This document shows, in pieces, positions 44,140 through 55,306 of a stretch of DNA of 64,000 bases (position 1 is the stretch's first letter; every line of letters starts with the position of its first letter). Source of the stretch: Paracoccaceae bacterium (GTDB lineage: Bacteria > Pseudomonadota > Alphaproteobacteria > Rhodobacterales > Rhodobacteraceae); the NCBI GenBank assembly GCA_027486345.1, contig JAIXPH010000023.1, positions 46,293 to 110,292 of the forward strand, written 5' to 3'. The notes under the pieces are model-generated. The model worked only from the letters and a program-made list of their open reading frames with translations, did not search any database and was not told where the DNA came from. Made by a program: the position numbers and the translations under genes.

Positions 44140-44922
44140 TTAGCCGACGGCGGCCTCTGGCAGGACTTGGGGTTGGAAAATCAGGTTCAGCAGCGTGGCC
44201 TTGGCCACGGCTTGAACGGTGGTGTCGGCGTCCAGCGCCTCGCGCGCGAGTTTCAGATGTTTTTCCACCATCGCCAGGGAAATCTGCATCAGCGTCGCCA
44301 CATCCTGCGCGGTCTTGCCGCCGGCGACCCATTCCAACACCTCGCGCTGGCGGCTGGTCAACGCCCGTTTGCGCGCGCTGAAGGGCATCTGCACCAGTTT
44401 CAGGTGCATGACCTGCGCCACCGCCTGCAGGGCCTTGCCTTGCGTGGCGAAGATGCGCTCCACATCCTCCTCGGTCAGTTCGGGGTCGGCGATCAGCCCC
44501 ATCGCCCCCTTGGCCCGGGCCGAGGCTTCCGGAAAGGAGATCGTGATGCCCGCGCGCACGCCCATGGTGGCGTTCTGGCGCAGGGCGGCCAATTCGTCCG
44601 GGGTCAGGCGCCCGGCCTCCATCGCCTCGCGCACCCATTTCCAGGTGCAGGCCCCGGTGTTGGCCTGCGCCCATTTGAAGGCCGGAGTGCGGGCGTAAAA
44701 GCCACCGGCGAAATAGCGGGTGGCATAGTCGGGGCTGGCGGTGGTCAGGAACATCGCATCCGCCGGATTGCCGATCCCGTTGCCATGCAGGAACCGGGTG
44801 TAGCCGTAATTCACCCGCGAAAAACCGGCGGCGCGGAAATAATCTGTGGCCAAGGTCCAGACGGCTTCAACCCCCGGCGCTTCGGCGATGCGAACGATGA
44901 GGGTCGTGAAATCTTCGGTCAT
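44140..44922 (-). CDS. LuxR-family regulator with autoinducer-binding domain (LuxR solo)
   Basis: A 260-residue quorum-sensing-type transcription factor. Residues about 15-160 form the acyl-homoserine-lactone binding domain, with a Trp/Tyr-rich core (YFRAAGFSRVNYGYTRF, GACTWKWVREAM). The C-terminal HTH reads LTSRQREVLEWVAGGKTAQDVATLMQISLAMVEKHL. No luxI synthase is in the window, so it probably listens to signals made elsewhere in the cell or by others. It is divergent from an FAD oxidoreductase gene with 152 bp between. Start MTEDFTTL is chosen by domain length. Confidence 0.87.
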   Translation of the reverse strand: MTEDFTTLIVRIAEAPGVEAVWTLATDYFRAAGFSRVNYGYTRFLHGNGIGNPADAMFLTTASPDYATRYFAGGFYARTPAFKWAQANTGACTWKWVREAMEAGRLTPDELAALRQNATMGVRAGITISFPEASARAKGAMGLIADPELTEEDVERIFATQGKALQAVAQVMHLKLVQMPFSARKRALTSRQREVLEWVAGGKTAQDVATLMQISLAMVEKHLKLAREALDADTTVQAVAKATLLNLIFQPQVLPEAAVG

Positions 44923-45074
44923 GATGCCTTTGGTCAGTGGGTCTGCGCGCCTTGGGTCAAGGAGGACCCCGTCCCGCTGGTCAGGGGCCGTTGTCCTGCC
45001 GTCCCTCCTGTCATAACCAAGCATCGCGGCGCAGGCAAATGCGCTGACAGCGCAACGCGAAGCAGGGACACAAA

Positions 45075-46247
45075 ATGCAAGCACAGGTTGTGGTGATCGG
45101 TGGGGCGGTGATGGGGGCGAGTTGCGCCTATTGGCTGACGCGGATGCATTCCGGACTGGATGTGCTGGTGGTGGAGCGCGACCCCAGCTTTGCCACCGCC
45201 TCCACCGCCCTCTCGGCCGCGGGGATTCGCCAGCAGTTCACCACGGCGGTGAATGTCGAGATCAGCCGCTTCGGGATCGGCTTCATCAAGAATTTCGCCG
45301 AGGAGGTCGGGCCGCAGGCGGGGGTTCCCTCCCTCGGTCTGCGCGAGAATGGCTATCTGTTCCTGTCCCAAACCGCCGAAGGCGCGCAGGCGCTGGCCGA
45401 GGTGGCCACCCTGCAACGCGCCCATGGCGCGGGGACAGAGATCTGGACCCCCGCTCAGACCGCCGCGCGCCTTCCCTGGCTGAACGTCGAAGACCTGACC
45501 GCCGCCAGTTTTGGCCCGCGCGATGAGGGCTTCTTTGACAATATGGGCCTTTTGTCCGGCCTGCGCGCCGCCGCAAAGGCGCAAGGGGCGCGTTTTGTGA
45601 CGGATGAGGTGACGGCTCTGACTGTGGCCTCAGGCCGTGTGACGGCGGTGCATCTGGCCAAGGCGGGGGCTGTTGCATGCGAGGTGGCGGTGAATGCCGC
45701 CGGTCCCCGTGCCGCCACCGTGCTGCGATGGGCAGGTCTCGATCTGGCGGTGGAGCCGAGGAAGCGCACGATCTTTGTGATCGACGCGCCGAATGCCCGC
45801 CACCCCGATGCGCCGCTGATGATCGACCGCGATTACTGGATCCGTCCCGAACATGGGCAATGGATCACCGCCACGGTCCCGGCCGAGGATGGGCCCTGCG
45901 ATCCGGAGGACTTCGAACCCCAGCATGAGCTGTGGGAAGACGTGATCTGGCCCGCCCTCTGGCACCGCGCGCCGGGCTTTGACGCGGTCAAGGTGGTGCG
46001 GGCCTGGGCGGGGCATTACGCCTATAACACGCTGGACCAGAACGCGATTCTGGGGCCGCACCCCGATTTGCCCAACCTCTACCTGATGAATGGTTTTTCC
46101 GGCCACGGGTTGCAACAGGCCCCCGCCGTGGGGCGCGGCATCGCCGAGCATATCCTGCACGGCGGCTGGCAGAGCATCGATCTGTCCGATCTGTCGGTGG
46201 AGCGCATGCTGGCGGGGCGGCCCTTCCGGGAGATGGCGATCGTCTGA
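45075..46247 (+). CDS. FAD-dependent oxidoreductase of the DAO family
   Basis: A 390-residue flavoprotein of the D-amino-acid oxidase/sarcosine oxidase fold. The FAD loop VVVIGGAVMGASCAYWL is followed by VVERDPSFATASTALSAAGIRQQ; the C-terminal NLYLMNGFSGHGLQQAPAVG is the typical FAD-closing segment. It is cytoplasmic by sequence. The substrate is unknown; secondary amines such as N-methyl amino acids are the usual range. It is divergent from the LuxR solo. A double-hairpin repeat follows the stop. Confidence 0.87.
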   Translation: MQAQVVVIGGAVMGASCAYWLTRMHSGLDVLVVERDPSFATASTALSAAGIRQQFTTAVNVEISRFGIGFIKNFAEEVGPQAGVPSLGLRENGYLFLSQTAEGAQALAEVATLQRAHGAGTEIWTPAQTAARLPWLNVEDLTAASFGPRDEGFFDNMGLLSGLRAAAKAQGARFVTDEVTALTVASGRVTAVHLAKAGAVACEVAVNAAGPRAATVLRWAGLDLAVEPRKRTIFVIDAPNARHPDAPLMIDRDYWIRPEHGQWITATVPAEDGPCDPEDFEPQHELWEDVIWPALWHRAPGFDAVKVVRAWAGHYAYNTLDQNAILGPHPDLPNLYLMNGFSGHGLQQAPAVGRGIAEHILHGGWQSIDLSDLSVERMLAGRPFREMAIV

Positions 46248-46251
46248 CAGG

Positions 46252-46298
46252 GCGATTTCTGGCGCAGAAATCGCGGCGGAGTTTGACGCAAACTCCGC
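46252..46298 (+). repeat. GATTTCTG double-hairpin repeat, copy 1
   Basis: GCGATTTCTG-GCG-CAGAAATCGC (46252-46274) followed directly by GCGGAGTTTG-ACG-CAAACTCCGC (46276-46298). Both stems are perfect 10-bp. It begins 5 nt after the oxidoreductase stop. Confidence 0.8.
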
Positions 46299-46357
46299 AT
46301 TCCCACCCTTGGGACGGGGTAGTCTCTCGCTTAGACCGAGTTCCCATCGGCGGGGCA

Positions 46358-46404
46358 GCGATTTCTGCGTCAGAAATCCCGGCGGAGTTTGCGTCAAACT
46401 CCGC
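46358..46404 (-). repeat. GATTTCTG double-hairpin repeat, copy 2
   Basis: GATTTCTG-CGT-CAGAAATC (46360-46378) and GCGGAGTTTG-CGT-CAAACTCCGC (46382-46404). It lies 6 nt from the end of the convergent amidotransferase gene; the loops are the reverse complement of the ACG loop in copy 1. Confidence 0.8.
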
Positions 46405-46409
46405 TGACC

Positions 46410-48687
<2,278 letters not shown>

Positions 48688-48700
48688 CACCATGCCCGTC

Positions 48701-48762
48701 CTCTTCCCCGTTGCCCAAATATCCTCCGGGAGGGGCACGGGGAGGGTGGAAAACCCTCCCCG
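48701..48762 (+). repeat. CAAATATCC 3'-end element, copy G
   Basis: Sense to guaB. Loop TTGCCCAAATATCCTC is on stem CCCG (48707-48710)/CGGG (48727-48730), extendable past a bulge. The terminal hairpin CGGGGAGGG/CCCTCCCCG with loop TGGAAAA is at 48738-48762, the same loop as copy D. Confidence 0.8.
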
Positions 48763-48798
48763 CCGTGCCGCACGCGACCGGGGTCAAGGAGTGAGACC

Positions 48799-49545
48799 AT
48801 GCCCCGCAAGGCCCTGATCACAGGCGCAGGTGCCCCCGGCGGCATCGGGGTGGCCTGCGCCCGCGCCTTGGCGCAGGCAGGCCACAGCGTCGCCATCACG
48901 GCCACCACGGGCCGCATCCATGCCCGCGCGGCCGAGTTGATTGCCGAAGGCCATGACGTCACCCCCCATATCGCCGATCTGACCGATCCCGCGCAGGTCG
49001 ACCGTCTGGCCGATGCGGTGGGGCCGGTGGATGTGCTGATCAACAACGCAGGCATGGGATCGGTGCTGGCCCCGGCGGAACAGGTCGCCTTCCTTGACCT
49101 CACCCCCGACCAGTGGCGGCGCGCGATGGATGCCAGCCTGACCACCGCCGTGCTGGTCACCCGCGCCTTTCTGCCCGGCATGGTCGCGCGGGGCTGGGGC
49201 CGCGTGGTGATGATGGCCTCTGTCACCGGACCCTATGTGTCGAACCCCGGCGAAGCCGCCTATTCCACCGCCAAGGCCGGGATGGTGGGCCTGACCCATG
49301 CGCTGGCGCTGGAGGTGGCGGCGCGCGGCGTCACCGTCAATGCCGTGGCCCCCGGCTGGATCGCGACCGAGGCCGCGACCCCCGAAGAAAGCCTGGCCGC
49401 GCGCGCCACGCCCCCCGGTCGCGCCGGAACCCCCGCCGAAGCGGCCGCTGTCGCCGCCTTCCTTGCCTCCGGGGCGGCGTCCTATGTCAATGGCGCGGTG
49501 ATCGTCGTCGATGGCGGCAATATCTTGCAGGAGCGCAAGGCATGA
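48799..49545 (+). CDS. Short-chain dehydrogenase/reductase, FabG-like
   Basis: A 248-residue SDR. The cofactor loop is ITGAGAPGGIGVACARALA, followed by INNAGMG, the catalytic Tyr-x3-Lys in AAYSTAKAG and VAPGWIATEAATPEE. The substrate is open; it resembles 3-oxoacyl reductases. The RBS is AGGAG. Its stop overlaps the start of the next methyltransferase gene by 4 nt (ATGA). Confidence 0.88.
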   Translation: MPRKALITGAGAPGGIGVACARALAQAGHSVAITATTGRIHARAAELIAEGHDVTPHIADLTDPAQVDRLADAVGPVDVLINNAGMGSVLAPAEQVAFLDLTPDQWRRAMDASLTTAVLVTRAFLPGMVARGWGRVVMMASVTGPYVSNPGEAAYSTAKAGMVGLTHALALEVAARGVTVNAVAPGWIATEAATPEESLAARATPPGRAGTPAEAAAVAAFLASGAASYVNGAVIVVDGGNILQERKA

Positions 49546-50699
49546 CCCCCGCCGCCCGTCTCTCCGCCGCAATCACTGTTCTGGATCAAGTGCTTGCCGG
49601 GCAATCCGCAGAGCAGGCCCTGACAAATTGGGGCCGCGCCAGCCGCTTTGCCGGATCGGGCGACCGCGCCGCCGTGCGCGATGTGGTGTTCGATTGCCTG
49701 CGCTGCCGCCGGTCCTTTGCCGCGCTTGGCGGGGCGGAAACCGGCCGTGGGCTGGTCCTTGGCCATCTGCGCGCGGCCGGGCAGGATGTGGCCACCCTGT
49801 TTACCGGTGAAGGTCATGCCCCCAAGGCGCTGACCGATCAGGACAGCCCGCGGGCCGCCACCGCCATGGCGGCACTGGATTGCCCGGACTGGCTGGAATC
49901 CCCGTTGCGTCAATCGCTTGGCGATGACTTCTCATCCGTGATGGCCGCCATGCGCGCGCGCGCGCCGGTGTTCCTGCGCGTGAACCTTGCGCGGTCTGAC
50001 CGCGCACAGGCACAGGCCGCGCTGGCCGAAGGCGGGATCGAGACCGCGCCGCATCCCTTGGCCGACACCGCACTGGAAGTCCTTGCTGGCGCACGGAAAA
50101 TCCAGACCTCCGCCCCCTATCTGGAGGGGATGGTGGAGTTACAGGACGCCTCCTCGCAGGCAGTGGTGCAGGCGCTACCGCTGACCGAGGGGATGCGCGT
50201 GCTGGACCTCTGCGCCGGGGGCGGTGGCAAGACGCTGGCCCTGGCCGCCCGGGCGCGGTTGCGTCTCTTTGCCCATGATGCCGATCCGCGCCGGATGCGC
50301 GACCTGCCCCCGCGTGCAGCGCGGGCCGGGGCAAAGGTGGCTTTGACAGAAAATCCCGAAAAGACAGCGCCTTATGATCTGATCCTCACGGATGTTCCCT
50401 GTTCCGGCTCTGGCAGTTGGCGGCGCGATCCCGAGGGGAAGTGGCGCCTGACCCCGGACCGCCTGTCCGCTCTGACCACGCTGCAAGCCCACATCATGGA
50501 CCGCGCCGCCGCGATGCTGCGGTCCGGGGGCGTGCTGGCCTATGCCACCTGCTCGCTGCTTTCGGTCGAAAACGCTGCGCAGGTGGCAGCATTCCTGCAC
50601 CGCCATCCGGGGTGGCAGGCCGAAATGCAGCGCAGTTTCAATCCCTTGCAGGGTGGAGACGGGTTCTTCGTCGCCGTCTTGCGCGCGCCCGAAAGCTAA
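49542..50699 (+). CDS. RsmB-like RNA cytosine-5 methyltransferase
   Basis: A 385-residue SAM-dependent m5C RNA methyltransferase of the RsmB/NOP2 family. An NusB-like N-terminal part (to about 130) leads into the methylase domain: SAM loop LDLCAGGGGKTLALAA, then both family cysteines, in LTDVPCSGSGSWRRDPE (motif IV) and LAYATCSLLSVENAAQ (motif VI, the nucleophile). 16S rRNA C967 is the family target; that this protein hits it is inference. It is coupled to the SDR gene by an ATGA overlap. Confidence 0.88.
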   Translation: MTPAARLSAAITVLDQVLAGQSAEQALTNWGRASRFAGSGDRAAVRDVVFDCLRCRRSFAALGGAETGRGLVLGHLRAAGQDVATLFTGEGHAPKALTDQDSPRAATAMAALDCPDWLESPLRQSLGDDFSSVMAAMRARAPVFLRVNLARSDRAQAQAALAEGGIETAPHPLADTALEVLAGARKIQTSAPYLEGMVELQDASSQAVVQALPLTEGMRVLDLCAGGGGKTLALAARARLRLFAHDADPRRMRDLPPRAARAGAKVALTENPEKTAPYDLILTDVPCSGSGSWRRDPEGKWRLTPDRLSALTTLQAHIMDRAAAMLRSGGVLAYATCSLLSVENAAQVAAFLHRHPGWQAEMQRSFNPLQGGDGFFVAVLRAPES

Positions 50700-50717
50700 G
50701 CGGTGGGGCGGCGGCCG

Positions 50718-50732
50718 TTAAGGTTTCGCTAA
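50718..50732 (+). promoter_or_regulatory. CtrA-like site upstream of cckA
   Basis: TTAA-GGTTTCG-CTAA differs by one base from the CtrA consensus TTAA-N7-TTAA and lies 50 nt before the cckA start. A similar site, read on the other strand, lies at 53776-53790. Confidence 0.4.
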
Positions 50733-50781
50733 CGGGTTTGGGTCAGGCTGGGCCATCCGAGGGCGAATCCGGGGGCAGGGC

Positions 50782-53103
50782 TTGGACAGCGCATTGACCA
50801 GATTGGTGGAAGCGACCGACCGCAACGATTGGCGCGGCGGCCTCTTTGCGGCCGTGGCCCTCGCACTGGCCGGGCTGATCCTGTCGGCCCTGGGGTTCGG
50901 CTTTGTAGCGCCCGACCCGGTGCTTGCATCGGCGGGCCTTGCGCTGGCGCTGCTGCCTCTGGCGGTGCGCGTGGCGGGTCTCGCGCGGCCCGGGCTGTCG
51001 GATGCGCGACTGCGCCACCTGATCGCCGGTGATCCGGTGCCGGGCCTTGTCACCGACCGGCAGGGCCGGGTGCTGTTTTCCAACGCCCGCGCCGATGCGC
51101 TGGTGCCCGCCACCACCGACGGCACCCCCCGCGCCCCGGCGGCGATCCTTCCCGCGCTGGTGCAGGCCCATTTCGCCAGCCCGCATGCGGTGGTGATGCG
51201 CCTGACGGCGCGCGCCGCCGCCGACGGGTCGGCGCGGGAGGATGTCACCACCCGCGATGGCACGCTGCGCCTGACGGTGCATCGTCTGCGTCTGGGGCGC
51301 TACCTGTGGCGGATCGACAGCTTCACCGCCATGGGCAGCACGCAACGCGGGGCCGAAAGCCTCAGCCTGCCGATGCTGACGGTAAACCGGCAGGGCGTGG
51401 TGCTGTTTGCCAATGATGCCATGCGCCGTCTTTTGGGCGAACGTCCGCGCCGTCTGGACCGGCTGTTCAAGGGCCCCCCCGCCAAACATGGCGAAGTGGC
51501 GTCGATCAACGCCGCCGCCGGCCCCGTGCGCGCCCGCCTGGCCGAGGTTGCGGGTCCGGGGGAACGGAGGGAGATATACCTCTTGCCCGTTGAAGAGGCC
51601 GCCGCACCGGACGGGGGCATGCTGTTCGATTGCCTGCCCGTCGCCCTGATGCGCTTTGACGCGGCGGGGGTGCTGATCGCGGCCAACCGGGCCGCGCGTG
51701 ACCTCGCCGCCCTGCCGGACACGGCCATCCTGACGCGCCGCATCGCGGACCTCTTCGACGGGCCGGGTCGTCCGATGCACGACTGGTTGCAGGATGTGCT
51801 GCACGACCGCCGCCCCGGCGCGGCCGAGGTGGTGGAGTTGCACAGCGGCGAACCGGGCCAGTTCGTCCACCTCGCCCTGCGCCGCATGGCGGGGCCGCTG
51901 GGGCCGGAGGTTCTGGCCGTGCTGCAGGACGCCACCGCGCTGAAGCGGATGGAGACGCAATATGTCCAAAGCCAGAAGATGCAGGCCATCGGCCAACTCG
52001 CCGGGGGCATCGCGCATGATTTCAACAACCTGCTCACCGCGATCTCGGGCCATTGTGACCTGCTCTTGCTGCGCCGCCGGCCCGAGGATGCCGATTGGCC
52101 CGACCTGATCCAGATCAGCCAGAATGCCAACCGCGCGGCGGCGCTGGTGTCGCAGCTTCTGGCCTTCTCGCGCAAGCAGACGATGAAGCCCGAACGCATC
52201 GATCTGGAGGAGGCTCTGGGTGACCTGACCCATCTGCTCAACCGTCTGGTGGGCGAACGCATCGACCTGCGGCTGACGCAAGACCCGGCCGTGGGGCCGT
52301 TGCGGGCGGATCGGCGCCAGCTGGATCAGGTGATCATGAACCTTGTGGTCAATGCCCGCGACGCCATGCCCGACGGCGGGATCATCCGCATCGACACGCA
52401 GGATGTCTCTTTGACCGAAGACTGTCCGCGCGGCCGCGTGACCCTGCCCGCCGGGCGCTACGCCCTGATCCGGGTACGCGATGAGGGCATAGGCATTCCC
52501 GAAGACCGGTTGGAAAAGATCTTCGAACCCTTCTACACCACCAAGCGCCCCGGCGAGGGTACGGGATTGGGCCTGTCCACCGTCTATGGCATCGTCAAGC
52601 AATCCGCCGGTTTCGTCTTTGTCGACTCCACCCCCGGCCTGGGCAGCACGTTTGAGGTGTGGTTCCCCGTCCACGATCTGCCCGCCGCCGAACCCGTCGC
52701 CCCGGTGGCAAAACCCGGCCCGCAGCGCCGCAAGGCCGAAGGCGTGGTCCTGCTGGTGGAAGATGAGGCCCCGGTCCGCGCCTTCGCCTCGCGCGCGCTG
52801 CGCCTGAAGGGCCACACCGTGCTGGAGGCCGGCACCGCCGAAGAGGCGCTGTCCTTGCTGCAAGACCCCCGGTTGCAGATCGACATCTTCGTGACCGATG
52901 TGGTGATGCCCGGCATGGATGGCCCCACCTGGGTGATGCAGGCGCTGGAAACCCGGCCCGATGTGCGGGTGGTGTTCGTCTCCGGCTATTCCGAGGACTG
53001 CCTGTCGAATGCGCAGGGGCAGGTCCCCAATTCCATCTTCCTGCCCAAACCCTTCTCGCTGTCCGAACTCACCAACACGGTCCAGTCGCAGCTTGCGGCC
53101 TGA
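50782..53103 (+). CDS. cckA: CckA-type hybrid histidine kinase
   Basis: Membrane hybrid kinase that in alphaproteobacteria feeds phosphate through ChpT to CtrA. It has 773 residues. Two membrane helices (about 20-42, 47-66) are followed by PAS-like regions (75-200, 285-390). The dimerisation domain has the phospho-acceptor His412 in GGIAHDFNNLLTAISGH, the ATPase domain has NLVVNARDAMP and GTGLGLSTVYG, and the C-terminal receiver has Asp706 (FVTDVVMPGMDG) and Lys in FLPKPFS. It starts with TTG after GGGGGCAGGG. ChpT and CtrA are not in the window. Confidence 0.92.
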   Translation: MDSALTRLVEATDRNDWRGGLFAAVALALAGLILSALGFGFVAPDPVLASAGLALALLPLAVRVAGLARPGLSDARLRHLIAGDPVPGLVTDRQGRVLFSNARADALVPATTDGTPRAPAAILPALVQAHFASPHAVVMRLTARAAADGSAREDVTTRDGTLRLTVHRLRLGRYLWRIDSFTAMGSTQRGAESLSLPMLTVNRQGVVLFANDAMRRLLGERPRRLDRLFKGPPAKHGEVASINAAAGPVRARLAEVAGPGERREIYLLPVEEAAAPDGGMLFDCLPVALMRFDAAGVLIAANRAARDLAALPDTAILTRRIADLFDGPGRPMHDWLQDVLHDRRPGAAEVVELHSGEPGQFVHLALRRMAGPLGPEVLAVLQDATALKRMETQYVQSQKMQAIGQLAGGIAHDFNNLLTAISGHCDLLLLRRRPEDADWPDLIQISQNANRAAALVSQLLAFSRKQTMKPERIDLEEALGDLTHLLNRLVGERIDLRLTQDPAVGPLRADRRQLDQVIMNLVVNARDAMPDGGIIRIDTQDVSLTEDCPRGRVTLPAGRYALIRVRDEGIGIPEDRLEKIFEPFYTTKRPGEGTGLGLSTVYGIVKQSAGFVFVDSTPGLGSTFEVWFPVHDLPAAEPVAPVAKPGPQRRKAEGVVLLVEDEAPVRAFASRALRLKGHTVLEAGTAEEALSLLQDPRLQIDIFVTDVVMPGMDGPTWVMQALETRPDVRVVFVSGYSEDCLSNAQGQVPNSIFLPKPFSLSELTNTVQSQLAA

Positions 53104-53118
53104 TCCCGCCCAAGGCGC

Positions 53119-53718
53119 TTACCCTCGCGCGGCGAGGCTCTGGTACAGCGCGAAATCCTTGGCGGCGGCCTGCCGCAGGCGCGTCTCAGTCGCTTCCGAA
53201 AGGTCCAGATTGCCATCGGGCGAGACATTGACCCGAGGCAGGATGATCTCATGCCCCAGACGGTCTTCCAGAAAATCGACGAAGCGGTCGATTTCCTCAT
53301 AGCGAAACAGGTGATCGACACCGCGCTCGGCCTTGGGCGCCAGAAAGCGCGCCTGACTGCCCACCGCCGCATGGTCCGGCTGCGGATCGTCGCACCAGTC
53401 ATTGACAAAGCGGTCAAAGCTCAGCCCGGCGGTGCTGCGCGGCGTGCCCTCGATCTCTGGCCGCTGGCGATAGCGGTACCAGCTGCCCAGCCAGTCGCGC
53501 GGCTCGCGCATCAGGGCCACGACGGTGAAGGGCGCGCCTGCGGCCGTTTCGAAATAGGGCCCAAGGAAGCGGTGCCAGCGCTGCGCCGTGGTGTGCTTCA
53601 GCGCGGGCGGGGTCCGGATCGCCAGCGTGGCCATGGGCTCCAGCGCCGATTGGATCGCCGTCGAGCCGGTTTTCGGCGTCGCAAGGATCGCCAATCGATG
53701 GTCCCAGAATACCAGCAT
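53119..53718 (-). CDS. Sulfotransferase-like protein
   Basis: A 199-residue protein. The N-terminal LAILATPKTGSTAIQSALEP matches the PAPS 5'-phosphosulfate-binding loop of sulfotransferases (PKTGST), and VALMREPRDWLGSWYRYR fits the 3'-phosphate contact with its Arg. It is short for the family, but both PAPS motifs are present. The acceptor is unknown. It converges on cckA with 15 bp between stops. Confidence 0.75.
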   Translation of the reverse strand: MLVFWDHRLAILATPKTGSTAIQSALEPMATLAIRTPPALKHTTAQRWHRFLGPYFETAAGAPFTVVALMREPRDWLGSWYRYRQRPEIEGTPRSTAGLSFDRFVNDWCDDPQPDHAAVGSQARFLAPKAERGVDHLFRYEEIDRFVDFLEDRLGHEIILPRVNVSPDGNLDLSEATETRLRQAAAKDFALYQSLAARG

Positions 53719-53775
53719 CTCACCCGTCCCGCGCCGTCCGTCCGTCCGGGTCAGCCATAACGCGCCGCTCGGCCG

Positions 53776-53790
53776 CTAACCAGTCCTTAA
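53776..53790 (-). promoter_or_regulatory. CtrA-like site between the sulfotransferase-like gene and recA
   Basis: On the minus strand TTAA-GGACTGG-TTAG, one base off TTAA-N7-TTAA. It is 58 nt upstream of the sulfotransferase-like start and 137 nt before recA. Confidence 0.35.
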
Positions 53791-53835
53791 CCAGACTCGG
53801 ACATTCTGTCCCAGAGCGGAATATCTGTTGCCTTG

Positions 53836-53875
53836 TTCTCTTTTTGTGCTCATATAGCAAGAACAGTTCAAGAAC
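53836..53875 (+). promoter_or_regulatory. LexA (SOS) box of recA
   Basis: GAAC-AGTTCAA-GAAC at 53861-53875 exactly fits the alphaproteobacterial LexA direct repeat GTTC-N7-GTTC read on the other strand. A near match, GTTC-TCTTTTT-GTGC, lies 25 nt upstream at 53836-53850. Both are in the AT-rich region expected to hold the recA promoter. Confidence 0.8.
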
Positions 53876-53926
53876 ACGCGCAGAGATTGCCGCCGGAATG
53901 CGGCTGTGAAATAAAGGATGACCGAC

Positions 53927-55003
53927 ATGGCGGTGGCCAATCTTCTGGACTTGAAGGACAAGCGCGAAATGGACAAGTCGAAGGCGCTGGAAAGCGCGCT
54001 GGCACAGATCGAACGGCAGTTCGGCAAGGGCTCGATCATGAAACTGGGGGAAAACAACCCCATCATGGACATCGAGGCCACGTCCTCCGGCTCGCTGGGT
54101 CTGGACATCGCGCTGGGAATCGGCGGTCTCCCCAAGGGCAGGATCATCGAAATCTTCGGACCGGAATCCTCGGGCAAGACCACGCTGACGCTGCATGTCG
54201 TGGCCGAAGAGCAGAAAAAGGGCGGCGTCTGCGCCTTTGTCGATGCCGAACACGCGCTCGATCCGCAATATGCAAAGAAATTGGGCGTCAACCTGAATGA
54301 ATTGCTGATCAGCCAGCCCGACACCGGCGAACAGGCGCTGGAGATCGTGGATACGCTGGTCCGCTCCGGCGCGGTCAGCCTGATCGTGGTCGACTCGGTC
54401 GCGGCTCTGACGCCGAAATCCGAGATCGAGGGCGACATGGGCGATGCGCAGGTCGGCGCGCAGGCCCGCCTGATGAGCCAGGCGATGCGCAAGCTGACCG
54501 CCAGCATTGGTCGCAGCAACTGCATGGTGATCTTCATCAACCAGATCCGCATGAAGATCGGCGTGATGTTCGGCAGCCCCGAAACCACCACCGGTGGCAA
54601 TGCGCTGAAATTCTACGCCTCCGTGCGTCTGGACATCCGCCGCATCGGCTCGATCAAGGAAAAGGACGATGTGGTGGGCAACACCACCCGCGTCAAAGTG
54701 GTCAAGAACAAGGTGGCCCCGCCCTTCAAACAGGTGGAATTCGACATCATGTATGGCGAAGGCATCTCCAAGACCGGGGAGTTGATCGACATCGGCGTGA
54801 AGGCCGGGGTCGTGGAAAAATCCGGCTCCTGGTATTCCTACGGCGATGAGCGCATCGGGCAGGGGCGTGAGAATGCCAAGCTGTTCCTGAAACAAAACCC
54901 CGCCATCGCGCTGGACATCGAAGACAAGATCCGCGCGGCCAATGGGCTCGATTTCACCATGGTGGGTGAGGCGGAGCCCGGCGCAGATGATCTGATGGAA
55001 TGA
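53927..55003 (+). CDS. recA: Recombinase A
   Basis: DNA strand-exchange protein and SOS coprotease. About 358 residues, full length. The Walker A loop is [20 protein letters not shown], Walker B is [12 protein letters not shown], and the DNA-binding loop region is in [20 protein letters not shown]. Of two in-frame ATGs, the one at 53927 has AAGGA at proper distance; the one at 53918 touches that same sequence and leaves no spacing. An intrinsic terminator follows. Confidence 0.99.
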   Translation: MAVANLLDLKDKREMDKSKALESALAQIERQFGKGSIMKLGENNPIMDIEATSSGSLGLDIALGIGGLPKGRIIEIFGPESSGKTTLTLHVVAEEQKKGGVCAFVDAEHALDPQYAKKLGVNLNELLISQPDTGEQALEIVDTLVRSGAVSLIVVDSVAALTPKSEIEGDMGDAQVGAQARLMSQAMRKLTASIGRSNCMVIFINQIRMKIGVMFGSPETTTGGNALKFYASVRLDIRRIGSIKEKDDVVGNTTRVKVVKNKVAPPFKQVEFDIMYGEGISKTGELIDIGVKAGVVEKSGSWYSYGDERIGQGRENAKLFLKQNPAIALDIEDKIRAANGLDFTMVGEAEPGADDLME

Positions 55004-55032
55004 TCCTGCGGCCGTTCGGCGCCGCAAGAGAC

Positions 55033-55061
55033 AGGGCCGGGGGAAACCCCTGGCCCTTTTT
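55033..55061 (+). terminator. Intrinsic terminator of recA
   Basis: AGGGCC/GGCCCT outer stem with inner GGGG/CCCC and loop GAAA, followed by TTTTT. It is 30 nt after the recA stop. Confidence 0.88.
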
Positions 55062-55076
55062 CATGCGCGCGGGACA

Positions 55077-55124
55077 GCGATTTCTGCGACAGAAATCGCG
55101 CCAAATCCTTTCAGGATTTGGCGC
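55077..55124 (+). repeat. GATTTCTG double-hairpin repeat, copy 3
   Basis: GCGATTTCTG-CGA-CAGAAATCGC (55077-55099) runs into a second hairpin of different sequence, GCGCCAAATCCT-TTC-AGGATTTGGCGC (55098-55124). Two bases are shared between the stems, so they compete. It lies between the recA terminator and alaS; the rest of this 303-bp gap shows nothing further. Confidence 0.78.
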
Positions 55125-55306
55125 GGAGTTCTTGGAAAGCGCCGCCAGCGCGCCTGATGCTGCTGTTTCCGCCTCGGTTCCATAGGTTTTTCGTCGCCAA
55201 TCCCCGCCAAACCGCCGCATTCCCGGCCCGGACAGTGGACAGGGCGCAAGGACGGGGCTAATTGGGGGCAAACCTGTTTTCCGCCTTCCGAAAGGGCCCG
55301 CTGAGC

